A stretch of DNA of 64,000 bases from Coprinellus micaceus. Its lineage: Eukaryota; Basidiomycota; Agaricomycetes; Agaricales; Psathyrellaceae. Shown here piece after piece: positions 52,698 through 64,000 of this stretch (positions are counted from its first letter, which is position 1; each line of letters starts with the position of its first letter). The notes under the pieces were generated by a model. It worked only from the letters and a program-made list of their open reading frames with translations. It was not told the DNA's origin and made no database searches. The position numbers and the translations under genes are program-made. The stretch lies in contig OX596343.1 in assembly GCA_951394405.1 (NCBI GenBank), positions 1,922,001-1,986,000 on the forward strand, in the 5' to 3' direction.

Positions 52698-54978
52698 CTA
52701 TGGGAGACCTCTTTGGTACGGGTTCGTCGGGTCATTACTCCTCCGGGACCGCTGAAGACCTGACCAACTCCTGTGCCCCGGTATATAAAAACTGAATTCA
52801 AAAAAAAAAAAAAAAAAAAAAAAAAAAGACCTGACCAACTCCGCTTTCTCCATCGACCTCGGTTTAATCACGCAGTCGAAGGGTTTCGGGACTCTGCGAT
52901 GATCAACGTTAGCGCCCGCCCGGATCCAAGTGTACCACATTTAAGTAGCTTCAAATTACCACTTACAGGAGAATGCCAGAGACGTACTCGTGCGTTAACT
53001 CCACCGTTTCCTCTTCCTCTCCCCCCTCGGCGTTCCTCTTCTTGACTTTCAACTTTTCAAAATCAAAGACGTAAATCAAAGAAGCTATGGCGAGCCATAT
53101 CGCGGAAAAGGCCATGTAGCGACCAGGACAGACCCTCCTGCCAAAGCCCCAGCATGCATGCCCGGGATCGCGAGAGCGATTAAAGTCTAGCTTGCCAGTG
53201 GCCGGGTCGATGAAGCGCTCGGGATTGAACTTGAAGGGCTCCTCGTAGACAGTTTCGTCGTGCAGCATGGCCCTGAAAGGGAAAGGTCAGGCAATTAGAA
53301 GGGAAAATAGCAGGAAATAATTTCACCATGCGTTGCCAATGACCATGGCCCCAGCCGGGATCCGGTAGCCTTTATACTCGTCCTCTGTGCTGGTGAGGTG
53401 TGGGACAGCTTGAAGGTGAATGAAAACAATTGTGGATCAGCTGATGAACATTTCATAGACAATGAAGCGGGCGTACCAAAGGGAAGGACATCCCTCCACC
53501 GCAACGTTTCCTTTGCTATCGCCGTAATGTACGGTAGAGAAGGCTCATCTTCGAGGTCAGGTAGATGTCCGGCCTTCACGACAGAATCGAGATCAATTTG
53601 TGCCTTCTTGAGCACATGTGGGTTTTCCAAGAGCCCGAGAATGCACGACGTGATGGCAGCCAGCGTCTGGGTAGGAATCCATGAGGAGCCAGCACATGTA
53701 GGGGCCCGGACCGACTCACAGTATCTGAGCCTGCGACGTAGAGTGTACCTACGACATTCTGAATGACGTCCTCGGCAAGTGCTTCATCCGTGCGCCCAGT
53801 TCGCATCCTCTCTAGGTTCTGGGATACGATGGAGTGGCTACCAGTTCCGGCTTCCTATTTACGCGAGAGAGCTCTAAGTCGACAGCCTTCGTACTGTTGA
53901 GCAAATGTCCACTCACAAGCTTTCTCTTCGCCTCCGCATATGGCATCTCGCGCATCCGCCTTGCGAGGTCATGCCATTGGTGGGCTTTGCGTCGGAATGA
54001 CGCACCTGGGAACCACGCTGGAATATATTTCAGAAGCGGGATTGAGTCCACAAGGAACGCGCCTGGTACTGCCGCTATAATCAAGGAAAGGGCGCCTTGC
54101 TCTGATATCTGGATATAGGGGTCGTCCTCCTGCTTTATTTGGATCCCATACGCGACGGAAAGAATCGTCGAACCGGCCATGCTAAAAGAGCGATAAGAGG
54201 CCGTGTTTAAAGTAGGGTATGATACGCACTGTCGAAGGTGTGGCATTATCTTGCGAGGATCGGGGTCGTCAAGGAATCGCCTCAAGAGATCGTGAGTCGC
54301 TTTAGTGATCTGAGGCCAGAATTGCTTGGAGGCGACAGGGTGTAAGGAGTGGTGCATGACCCTTCGATGCTCGCGCCTGCACATGACGAATTAAATAATT
54401 CATTGCACAAGAGGTGCTTCTTTCACTCACCAGCGAGGACCTAAAGTCAAGGAAATAAGCCCGGGGTCAGTCATTGTTGTCTCATCACCGGAACAACACC
54501 TACCATAGTCCATGAAACTGGGGTTGAAGTCCCAGCCCATCAGCTCATTGACCATTGGCATCCTCACTCTAGAACACAGGGTCAGCATCGGCGAGAAAAG
54601 GCTCGATTCCACGACCCACCTCCCGGAGTACAAGGAAGACCTGCTCTCCAGCAGATCTGTCGCCGCTTTCGATGTGTCCAAAACGACGACCTCGGTTCCC
54701 GCCATGTTCAAGTACAGAATGTCAGTCCCTGCGCACCGCGTTTGTTTCGTCAGCATGAAACGAACGCACACATGACGCGAGGACGCACCGTATTCCTTGC
54801 ACCATTCGTGGTACTGCTCCCACTGGAAACCCCGCGGGATTTGATGCAGATTTCCAATGAAGGGTAGGCCTCTGGGCCCTGGGGGCAGAGGTAAGCTGAG
54901 CCGCTTAGACCATTTATACCACAGATAGACAGTGAAAAGGGCGAGGGCGCTCAAAAACAAGTCGATTTTCCCTAGCAT
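52698..54978 (-). CDS. Cytochrome P450 monooxygenase
   Basis: ATG 54978 begins a membrane anchor (LFLSALALFTVYLWYKW) followed by the Pro-rich hinge LPLPPGPRGLPFIGNL. Further exons hold MNELM-like substrate regions, the I-helix VAGSDTV (near 53720), the ExxR motif in KETLRW (near 53500), FNPERFID (near 53220), and the heme loop WGFGRRVCPGRYMA with the axial Cys (near 53130). At least eight short introns are present. After SGIL a GTAAGT..CGCAG intron leads to a last exon VPKPFDCVIKPRSMEKAELV. Length about 520 residues, usual for microsomal P450s of the mushroom type; it would act at the ER with a P450 reductase. Substrate unknown. A poly(A) insertion at 52772 replaces the last residues with a poly-Phe tail, and the stop moves to 52698. 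Confidence 0.88.
52772..52827 (+). mobile_element. Tiny poly(A) retro-insertion with target duplication
   Basis: The 28-bp sequence TGTGCCCCGGTATATAAAAA CTGAATTC is followed by about 28 A. The flanks share AAGACCTGACCAACTCC (52755-52771 and 52826-52842). A long target duplication and a poly(A) tail are marks of LINE-type target-primed retrotransposition, here with extreme 5' truncation. It lies in the last exon of the P450 on the opposite strand. Confidence 0.8.
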
Positions 54979-55899
54979 GTTGAGTCAGTCCCGCTCAATT
55001 CCAAGAAAGTCGGCCGTGAACGAAGGGAGCAGGAGACACTACGGAAGAGCTCGCGGGCGTCCTTATCTAAGTGTACGACTGAATTATGACGTTCCACGGG
55101 AACCAGGTGGAGCTGGATTGCGTAACCCTGCCTCTAAATACAACTGGCAATTGAGAAACAATTAAGGTTTGTGCGCCACACCGCTCTCATGGGCGAACCG
55201 GAGAGAATGTCACTGGATTAGCCGCCCAGCGTCATAAGAACACATCCGGAATAGATTGTGGGGATATCAGCTCGATTTTGTGAAGGATCCTTCTGGACGA
55301 CCCCGGTACGAGTGAAGCTGCTCAGTCCGAGTTAGACCGCTATGCAACCTCGCAATAAAACGATCAGGTTTGGCCCGGGCACCGAGGTAAAAGCTCTTGA
55401 ATAGCGAAGACAAGTCATGATTGGCCGCCATTTGGGCGGTCCCTGCATACTTGGTGGCGTTTCCTTTCCGAAAGCCCGGGCAGCGTATTTCGATATGTAG
55501 CCAGCGCAGGTTACAAGCAGAGCGCCCAAGGTTGGCATATCTGACAGATATGCGGATAGTCCCATGACCTATGTTGCAACTCGTTTAGGCAGGTAGACAG
55601 CGATAGGCAGCATAGAGAGCATTGATGACGACAGCAGCAGGAGTCTTTAGAGCGGAGAAGGGGGAGAAAGCCGCGATGGCTGAGGTGTCGGTTCAGAGAG
55701 GTTCAGAGCAAGAGGATCGGATTTGCAAGGCTCCGACTCGGACCCGAGATTTCACAATCCAAATCCGGTCTTACTTCCCGCACGCTGATTGGTTGTTCAT
55801 GCGGTCTTGCAAGCGTCCCGTGTTCTGGTGAGCAGGTGGGGTTTGGGTGGGTGGCCAAGGAAGGCTGAAGAGAAGAGTTGATATACGATGCCACGCAAA
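54979..55899. other. No supportable gene
   Basis: Intergenic space between two minus-strand genes. The upstream region of the P450 lies here; no clear motif seen. Confidence 0.4.
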
Positions 55900-57351
55900 C
55901 TACCGACTAACTACAACTCGAGGGGATTTCCCAACCTTGTCCACCACCACCGTGAGATTCAGACCGTTCTTCATGATCGTCCTATAACTCGTTAACGTGT
56001 CGTCCGACGGCCCCCCTGGCGCCTTGCAGATTCTGTAGCGAAGCTTCACTCGCCCGATGGTACACGTAAATGTAGTCTGCGATTGAGAAGCGATGTTTCC
56101 AGGTATTCGACACCGAACACCAATAAACGAAAGGAAGGCAGCCTCCGACCAAACTAGCAACCCGGCGAGGACGAGGCTCTGCAAATGGGGTAGCATGGTT
56201 GACAACCTGAGCTTTCCGAGGAAGGTATCCGTGAACCTGAGCCCCAGCGTATCTACTTCTAGCTGTTTCAGCTGTTGTAGCATCGTCAAGATGTCGACGA
56301 GACACAGTTCCTCCAAGCTCGATCTATAAGCTGGGAGGACTTTGAAAAGGAACGCATGATACCCTGGAACATGGTCTTCATACATCCAAAACGACTTGTG
56401 CTTGGTGGAGAAGCTCTTCAATCGAAGCTGTCGGATCGGGAGCGCAGTCATACTCTGAAGGATACGCGCGACGCAGAACGGGGGCCCAGGCGAGCTGGAT
56501 AGCGATAGGTTCTCGAGGTACGGCGCTTTGCGTGGCGGGATAACGGGAACGTCACCACTCGCGCTGTTGAAATCGCCTCCTTGGCCGCGACCGTGGGTGG
56601 AGGGTATATTGTAGAATGCGACGCAGCGTAGGGATGGGGCACGGGTGAACACGCTCAGGCAGCACGTTGGGTCGAGACGGCTTGCTGTGACCTTCGTTAA
56701 CTCCTGCCAAGGAATTTCGATTCCGAGGTCGGAGGCCAGGGTTTCGACTGCTAGTTCCTCTAAGCGAGGGAAGATGTCGATGAGACGGATTGCATGGAAG
56801 GATGGGTCACTTATGAGCGGTCTGTCGGTGATTGGTGGGCGGCCAAGGGCAAGGGAAGAGAGGTTGGGGAATGTAATGTACTCCTTCAGAAGGTATTGCA
56901 ACCAGGAAATCGGAAGAGTCGACTCCAACCCCCATATCTGCCCTGCATATCGTGCCACAGTGCGAAGGATGTCCAATCCCGCCTCCCCATCGGAAGTGGA
57001 ATTAAACGGGTTCCCTGCATAATCCACGAACGACAGCTTGATGGAGAGAGGGAGGCCCTGGGCGCTGGACATCCAGAAGTCGAGGTAATCGACTTGGCCA
57101 GTGAGGCATCTTGGAGACCGCATGGTGAAGTGCATGTGGATAGTGCTCCAGAACTTGGGCTGGGCGATAAGGATGGCTTTCCATGCAGGGCAGACGGTGG
57201 AGAGGACAAGGGGAGACGAGCATTTCTTGGAGGAAAATGCCGTCGTGTCGATTGCGAGGGCGAATATTTCGTTCCATATTTCAGGAGGGAGGTCAGGGAG
57301 ATTACTGGTCGTCGGGGTGCACAAGTCCTCCTTCGGAAACTCCCAGGTCAT
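55900..57351 (-). CDS. F-box domain protein
   Basis: Single open frame of 483 residues from ATG 57351. The F-box near residues 18-65 reads NLPDLPPEIWNEIFALAID with VCPAWKAIL and KFWSTIH, the form usual in mushroom F-box proteins. The rest has scattered Leu-rich segments (SSLEELCLVDILTMLQQL, SMTALPIRQLRLKSF), as in the LRR-like backs of this large expanded family. Such proteins recruit substrates to SCF ubiquitin ligases; the substrate is unknown. Its 5' half is duplicated in inverted form as a relic at 46855. This copy is intact. Confidence 0.85.
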   Translation of the reverse strand: MTWEFPKEDLCTPTTSNLPDLPPEIWNEIFALAIDTTAFSSKKCSSPLVLSTVCPAWKAILIAQPKFWSTIHMHFTMRSPRCLTGQVDYLDFWMSSAQGLPLSIKLSFVDYAGNPFNSTSDGEAGLDILRTVARYAGQIWGLESTLPISWLQYLLKEYITFPNLSSLALGRPPITDRPLISDPSFHAIRLIDIFPRLEELAVETLASDLGIEIPWQELTKVTASRLDPTCCLSVFTRAPSLRCVAFYNIPSTHGRGQGGDFNSASGDVPVIPPRKAPYLENLSLSSSPGPPFCVARILQSMTALPIRQLRLKSFSTKHKSFWMYEDHVPGYHAFLFKVLPAYRSSLEELCLVDILTMLQQLKQLEVDTLGLRFTDTFLGKLRLSTMLPHLQSLVLAGLLVWSEAAFLSFIGVRCRIPGNIASQSQTTFTCTIGRVKLRYRICKAPGGPSDDTLTSYRTIMKNGLNLTVVVDKVGKSPRVVVSR

Positions 57352-59480
57352 GTCAAAGGGTACTGCACGTCGTCATCTCCAATGGTTAAGTCGAGGGTGA
57401 TTCGAAGGCGAGGGGTATACTCACCCGTTCCACTACGCCCTTCGCGTCCTTCGAAATTGAGTAAGAGATATTTACTAATTTGGCGCTAGGCAACGAAGAG
57501 GTTGATGAGGGAGCCAGGAGCTGACTGAGCGCTCGAGTGACGTTCTATTGCACCCGCTATGCTTCAGCGCCCACGGTACCGACAGTCACGCGGACGTCGG
57601 GCGCTTAACATGGCACCCGAGCGTGCCGGGATGGGTGAAAATTGAGCGCCCACCGATTACACCTGTATACACACTTTTAAAGATAGTAGTTTGGTCAGAT
57701 GTATTTGAACACCGTAGATAATAGACAATCTAGATAATACAGCAGAGCGATGAGTGAAAGCGAAAGCAGACAATGCGAGTGATGACATGATGCCCGAAGA
57801 ACACGACCCGAAGACCCAAAATAGCTAATGTCGGTGACAACAGTCAGAGATGAGGAATAGAAAAGACGGTGCCATGTGCGAGAGATGAGTCCGTGGATGC
57901 GAAAGAAAGCTAGACTGTGAATCAGGGGACATAGCAGTGAGGACGGCGAGTGCAAGACGAAGGGAGTGGTGGACGCGAGCGACAAAGGCTGCGCAAAAAT
58001 GGTTGGTCTAGGGAAACGAAGGCTGTGGAGAAAGCGGTGGGGCCGAGAAGGTCGAAGAGATGTTGGCCGATGGCGGATGTTTAGAGGGATAATCGCTTAA
58101 AGCGGTCCGTAACTGGTGGGAGAGGTGGTATAGGGTCGGGAAGAGGTGGAGAGCCAATGGGCAAGCAAAAGGCAGTCTATCGTAAGTGAGCAGTTAGAAT
58201 GCAAGTTCGGCCCAGGATAGGGAATACTCACCAGTCATTGAACTGAGCGGCCTGAGTAACTTAGTAGCAGGTCTTGGTAATTTGGCACGCTTGTGGTGCA
58301 GGCTCCCGGGCGACAACCTGGGGCGAAGGAGGGGGGATAGGGGTTGATGCTACCATGGTCGCGACTGCGAAGACAAAATTAATTCTCGTATGGGTGGGGG
58401 AGTCTATAGAAATGCGTACAGCAGAGGGCGACGGCGGAGGCGAAGACAGCGGAGAGCTTGACCTGCATGTTGGCTCGAAGTGAAGTAGTTAGGAGGACTA
58501 GTGAGGGTAGTTGTGGATTGAAGGTGCAGAAGAGAACTCCGGAATGCCCTTCTCGCAACCTCTCTGGCCTATACTTATACATCTCGCGCTATGCGTCTCG
58601 CCGATGCCTAGAGTCATCTCACAAAGACTTGGCCGAAAGGAGTGCCCCTGAAAATTCAATTCCCTAAATTCGAACTGAATTCGAAATCATCGAACCCTGG
58701 CTTCCGTAATGTATACGGGATGATGTTGGAGTCTGTCAGGCGTGCGTCAACTAAATGACCTGCTTTGAATGGCTGGGAAGATGGGACCAGCGTGTGTCGC
58801 TTTGCAACTACCTCGCTCGGCGGTTTGAGCTTGCATTGATGGGGACTGGGGTGGGCGTAGCAACGCGAACGACAAAGGACCTTCCTAATTTGGACGTCAC
58901 TTTGTTTTGGACGTCACTCCACCGCACGGTTCAGCCTGCAGGCAGGGCCAAACTTATCTCGGTGGTGGCTGGGTCTGTGTGAACAACACCCGAACTCTCT
59001 GGAATCGCGCTTTGGATGGCCTTTGCCCTGGGGTACGATTCTACGAAGGAGGTTCGTTTCAAGGCGCCTATCAAGCCCACCAACACGTGAGCGCTTAACA
59101 GTGCGATCGCGAATCCTAGCCGATGAGAATCTACGTTTCGCTTCGGACTCCAGCAAAATGATTCACCCAAATTAAGCGATCAATGGAGTGTCTACAGTCT
59201 TTGCACCACTTTGTCCTAAGCGAGGTGGTTGGGTGGGCGGTCTGTGGGTCCAAGTCCAAGTCCACTGCCCTTTGCTTCGTGATTTGAAATTGCTCGGTCG
59301 TTTGTCGGTCGACCCCATGGGTGTGGAACCCAAATCCACTTCGATAAGCCCCGCAGGAATGCTCAAGGGGTATCCAAAGTAATCGAAAGGATTGGGCCTG
59401 ACTTGGCAATATTAGGTGCTTTCTGGAATTTGGGATTCTCAGGTCCACGACACCCGCGGCTGCCAACTTATGACATCTGT
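56990..59480 (-). repeat. Inverted segmental duplication, right arm
   Basis: Reverse complement of the arm at 44880-47240. Shared landmarks are GCGCTCGAGTGACGTTCTAT near 57530, the secreted-protein gene and its TATACTTATA box at 58568, and the AGGTGCTTTCTGGAATTTGG segment near 59412, which matches 44905-44930. Confidence 0.8.
58261..58468 (-). CDS. Small secreted protein of 50 aa (copy 2)
   Basis: Exon 1 is 58468-58420, intron GTACGC..CGCAG 58419-58365, exon 2 58364-58261 (153 nt, TAA). The signal peptide MQVKLSAVFASAVALCFA is followed by STPIPPPSPQVVAREPAP and the end QACQITKTCY with two Cys. Compared with copy 1 the intron position is identical and both Cys are kept. The upstream TATA box is shared. 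Role unknown; paralogous Cys-containing secreted peptides are typical effector-like or surface candidates, but that is speculation. Confidence 0.62.
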
Positions 59481-62400
59481 GGCTCGGGTGACGTGACGAT
59501 GATATTGGCGGAGGCAACAGGTGTGCTTGGCTTGAAAGCAAGCGTTCGTCGAGGTATGACCACAGCGTACTGAGTAAACCAGAGAGAAGTATCACCGTCT
59601 CTAGTCTCAAGGTATGCATTACGCATGGGACTTTAATTCACGGAAGAATGAAAGTGCGGCAGTGCAGTCGGGGGTTGTAGCTGTAAGTAGTCTAAGCCTG
59701 GGCCATTCAACGGAACGATGGAATCTGACACGGGGTTTGCTAGGCTTGAAATACACCCACAGTACGAGACGTGAGCAGTTTGGCTGCCCGGGTAGACAAA
59801 GTAACCGCTCGAAAAAAGTCTTTAAATTACGCAATGGCGAACTAGATAAATTAATCGGAGCAAGCCAGAAGCCCGGGCTGTGATACCAGGCGTTGTGGGC
59901 AAATGATGTGTACATTACCCCGTAGATTTATCTTATGGCCGACAAACACATTACCCAGAGTGTAGCGGTGCGAGATAGGGAGGTCCGCATCGCGGAAGGA
60001 ATTCAACGCCGTTTATTCGGTGCTACAGTCCAATAACTACATTCTGTCTTGCCTCGTATGGGACGTTCCTTGTGACTATATCCCCTGAGAAAATGGACTG
60101 TAGGCCACTGGCTAGACGGCACAGGGACTGTGTATGCATAAGTGGGGCTCTCTGGCCTCCTCACAGTGCCAACGTCGCCACTCTCAAAGATCCGACGCAC
60201 ACATCCACGTATCCCTGAGCTGGTTCAGTCCTGTGGTTCCTTCGCCCACCCCCACCCCTGCTACGCTTTCCCCTGATCTAAAGTGGCTGCGGGGAGAACA
60301 AGCGAGTCCAATTCCCTCGGTGCGGCCTCAGCGCAAGTGAAGAATTCCGGCAGAGGGATCCCCTGGCGCTCAGGCGTCGACAACCCGCGCAGCGAAATCC
60401 AACAGAAAGAGAGGGCAAAGCTCTTCGGAAGCGACGCACAAATTAAAATCAAGCTGCCGACGGACATCTTTCCGGGCGATTTTCAGGTCGGACCCCGCCA
60501 GAACCACCATGACAAATGACGAGATGGGTGGAAAGTCCGACACTTTGTGGATCCTGACATTCTGGCGTTTAAAGCGGGGGTGTTTGGGAGGCAGGAATGC
60601 GCAGGGAAGACGCTTGCAACTGCGGGTCAGGTTAGAGGAGGGTTCGGAAAAGTGCGGACCGGCGCTCAAGCATCACGTGTGTCCTGAAGAAATAGGCGCC
60701 CGTCACCTCTCGGTCCGCGATTGGTCCTGACGAGGCATATTGGGTAGGGATACAGCTTTAAACCAAATATCGAGTTAATGAATGAGTTTTAGTGCGACAT
60801 TAAGTCGGATTTGATCCCATGTAAACCAATGATACAGCCCGAGGTAACCAATTCGCGTGTGCAGTACACTGCACTGAATGGCCGCTCCCTAACGGGGAGC
60901 CGGTGGCGGTTGCGGCTCAAGGAAGTTGACTGAAGGAAGTTTGAATTTTTCAAGATGTGTTTACTCCGGAACGGTGTGAAGCTCTAGCCTCAAGGGGCTT
61001 GGAAGCCGTACCAGACGATTAGTTAGTGACTCGTAGGATCTCGCTTTAGACTATCTGTTTTTTGGACCAGGAGGAAACAGCCCGCATCGCTCTTGAACGG
61101 CGAGCCAGAGCGGCTGTACCAAATATCAGACTGCTAGGCCTCCCTCCCCCCAGTAGCTGGGTGTCACTCATAAAAGCAGGGAGAACCCTTACCCCGGCAA
61201 AGGTCGGCATGAATCCGGCATTTCCCGAAGGAGTTCCCGTGGGTTCCCTGGCCGGAGAGAGCCCGTCGCCTTTGTTCTGAACCACCATGACCGGCAGAAA
61301 CTGTTCAGTGAACCATGTAATATGCGACTTCTGTGTTTCTCTCAGCTAAATGCTCACCCGAAAGCACTTTGGGATGGCCCGGAGGCCCTCATTCTTCAGT
61401 CAGCGTCTGGATCTGCATGGCCTGGATGGACCGCACCCCGCAAACTGCAGCATTCGTCGCCGTTAGCTGGCAATCCTGGTCTCCGCTGCCCACTAGATTA
61501 GTGCCCTCTCCCCTGATCTCCGGTGACGCGTTAGAGGCGGCGGCGAGGATGGAGGAAGACTCAGAGCTAGAGTTGTACGTAGGGGATTGATTAGATCCCC
61601 TGTGAGGTAATTGTCGCTCAGCTTCCTTTCCATGATGCTGATACCCATGAATAGTGATGAATAGGGGCCCCCGATCGTATTCTCGAAGGCTGTATGGGCT
61701 CAGCGGGCCCTTCGTCAAGAGAGCGGGCCTTCAGCCGAGAAGACATCCATCGAGTCACCCGAGGCTCCAGTCTCGTTTCCTGTCGGTTATCATCCTCGTT
61801 TTGTGCCAACCACTCTGTTCATACCACAAGAAGCGCAGCAACGCGGCTTCCTGTTGGCGAACTGGGCTTGAAGATTGTCGACTAGATGATCCTTTTCATG
61901 GTACGTACCGGAGGTCTCTGTTGACGATCATTTCGGTTCATTTCCTCGAGCATGGATTGCAATGAGCCCCTGTAGGGCGCAGTGTACTTACGCTAATCGC
62001 GCCAATCGGTACCGGCTCAGGGCCTGATGTGCCTGAACCCTCCAAATCCGAGCTGAGTTGATAGGCTTGTCACCCGCGCCGACCCCACCCAGGGCGTGGC
62101 ACGGAAAGATCGGGAACATTGGGAGATCTGTGCGGGGGAGTTCGACCATGCCCATGGATGCTTGAGGCTCACAAACTTGATAAGGTGCAGAAGGCCTTTG
62201 GATCAATTACAACGGGCATCTCGGTTTTCGTCATCAAGCAGTGAGTGAGAGCAGTCTGGATTCGTTCGCTCGACCAAGCTGAAAATAGTGAATCATGAGA
62301 TCCTGAAAGAGTTTGAGCGCCGATGATAAGGTGCGTGATAGTATGTGTTCGTTTTGAGGAAAATGCATCCCGCGATGCTCAGATATTGAGTCTATCCTTA

Positions 62401-63705
62401 GGTTCTCTTCCATTTCTCAGCACATATGGGTTATGTTTCCTTGACCCTACAACGACGCTGCGGGCTTCAACCTCTCGTGGCATAGGTCAGACTGCCATCA
62501 ACTTCATTGAACGGTTTGTTGAACATTTCACGTACTCACCACGTTGGCTTCTCGCCTGCAGAGTTCCACATCCGGTACTCCCTCCGAGCCCAAAGCGCTG
62601 GTTACGCGTACAATGGAATGGCCGGGACGCGTTCGACTCCTAGCCGTGGCGATTTCCAACTGAAGCTGATTAGGTATGGAATTAATCAGGCGTCTATGCG
62701 TGTTGCGATAGCGAATAAGCGCCGCTGTAGTAGGCTATTCGTCTCCGCCTTGTTCCAACAACTCACTGGCTCTGATTCCCTAGACTTCGTAGGCGAGATA
62801 TCGCGGTAAACATACACCAACTCGGATTGCTCTCCCAAGAGACCGCGCTTAAGTGCTATCGAAGAAAGGGAGCGCATATCACCTACGTAGGACGCTCCCC
62901 TCATCAGACGCTTCGGGCACTAGGCTACCTTCCAGAACCCCTTGACCGCCCGTCGCTTTGCGCCGCAGATCATTGAAGTCGACTTCGGTGGTACCTTTTC
63001 GCCTCTGACTGGTAATGAGGCTTATTTCCATGCCAGTTTAGACGCTGCACTTGTCACAGATTCCAGCGAGATCCGCGGTTCTGCACCGAGCGCTGAGCGC
63101 TTGGGAAGAATAGCGTCGAGACGATCGACAGCTTGTGGCAGTTAATTCCCTTATGTCTCCTCCGTGCCCGTTTCCTACAGGCGTGATTCTCTGCTGCTCA
63201 GGAATACCGCGAACTAAGCGGAGGCTGACCTGCACTTTTCTTGTCAGTACCCAACCCCAGAGATCCCGCCTATGGATATTACAGCATCAACATCAGCACT
63301 ACCCCTTTTGAACTTCGGGGAAGGAAATCGAATGGCCATCGAGGATATCGAATAAGCTCGTCCCCACCGGGGAAAGCCGGCCCCTGGAGCATGAGGAAGG
63401 TCTTCTCGCCTTCTTAAAGATTCGACCTTGGGATGTTCTAGTTCTGCCGGGTGTCAGTCTGTCAAGACTACGCAACGCCCCTCAAATACAACCCACACCA
63501 TCTTTAACGTTTTTCACCCAATCTCTCAATCTTGCTACCCGAACCCTCCGCAGTTGTCGTACCTCTGCTCCTCGCTCCCTACTCGACTCCCGTTCTACTC
63601 CTCGGTGTGCACGGGGCGGTCTGGCTATAAGGCCGCGAATCCCCTAACCAGCCACCACCTCGAGGCTTTTATACAACAGAACTTTGGAGCAACCCCACCA
63701 TCACC
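59481..63705. other. About 4.2 kb without a supportable gene
   Basis: Many short open frames on both strands, none with a domain, signal peptide or consistent splice plan. I saw no transposon ends either. The last 300 bp before 63706 should hold the promoter of the amidase gene. Confidence 0.45.
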
Positions 63706-64000
63706 ATGTTCTTCTCGTTTTCGGCGTCTGCTCATCAGCTTGCATGGTGAGCTCGTGTTGATTTCCTTATGATTACCGAAGGCCTTCTCCTAACGAAACG
63801 CCCTCCGCACCAGCAAGCGCAAGCAAGATGAACGCCAAGCTCTCATTGACGCCCTTCCCGCCGACTATTCGACCCCACTGTCCCTACAAGAGCGGAAGAC
63901 CCATGCCCTTTCCCTTCCTCAAATCGTTTCCCAGTGCAATTCAGGGGAGCTTTCACCAACGACGGTGCTGTCTGTCTACGCGAAGAAAGCACTCCGCGCC
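63706..64000 (+). CDS. Amidase, N-terminal part, cut by window end
   Basis: Exon 1 is 63706-63746 (MFFSFSASAHQLA). Intron GTGAGC..ACCAG is 63747-63813. Exon 2 continues in phase (CKRKQDERQALIDALPADYS, SLPQIVSQCNSGELSP, VLSVYAKKALRA) to the window edge. This is the start of the fungal amidase-signature family (acetamidase or fatty-acid amide hydrolase type), which hydrolyses carboxylic amides with a Ser-Ser-Lys triad. The triad lies beyond the window. The Lys/Arg-rich start and LPQIVSQCxSGELSP segment are characteristic of it. Confidence 0.75.

Overview
The window looks like nuclear DNA of an Agaricomycete (mushroom-type basidiomycete). The genes have short introns of about 30-65 bp. The recognisable families are a KDZ (Kyakuja-Dileera-Zisupton) transposase, a TET/JBP-like 2OG-Fe(II) dioxygenase, a microsomal P450, a basidiomycete F-box/LRR-type protein, and the start of a fungal amidase. 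Many reading frames are broken by nested transposable elements, and there are no rRNA genes, no intact tRNA genes and no bacterial operons.

Region 1 (0-44 kb) is a repeat-rich accessory island. At 0-8.5 kb lie small coiled-coil genes, several of them broken. A KDZ transposase (8.7-12.5 kb, minus) carries in-frame TGA codons and is divergent from a gene with an HMG-like segment (12.8-15.5 kb, plus). Minisatellites occupy 16-16.9 kb. Two copies of the same divergent gene pair follow. Pair A is a large protein with a cysteine cluster, acidic tract and coiled coils (17.7-21.9 kb, minus) plus a small partner (22.06-26.76 kb, plus, split by nested elements). Pair B is 33.3-35.9 kb (minus) and 36.25-36.97 kb (plus). 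Between the pairs are two small unrecognised genes and the TET/JBP-like dioxygenase (29.4-30.8 kb).

Mobile elements dominate the island. A 2.67-2.9 kb long-inverted-repeat family without its own transposase is present three times (984-3882, 23195-25863, 40166-42834), each copy with a perfect 8-bp target duplication. There is also a 308-bp MITE nested in copy 1, a GTCCAGT-rich element holding copy 2, a 91-bp palindromic MITE, a solo LTR, and a 690-bp inverted-repeat element next to a truncated beta-adaptin fragment.

Region 2 (44-64 kb) is more ordinary. An inverted duplication (about 44.9-47.2 and 57.0-59.5 kb) carries two paralogous spliced 50-residue secreted-protein genes and two copies of an F-box gene, one decayed. 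Between the arms are a low-complexity hypothetical gene, a frameshifted relative of a 2OG-dioxygenase-like family, and a P450 whose 3' end carries a tiny poly(A) retro-insertion. About 4 kb without a supportable gene precedes an amidase cut by the window edge.

The most interesting theme is the island itself. It holds a KDZ transposase, a TET/JBP-type dioxygenase, a duplicated divergent gene pair of unknown function and several genes stopped by codons that C-to-T changes would explain. KDZ-TET/JBP association has been described in fungi, but I do not recognise the paired cysteine-cluster/small-partner module.
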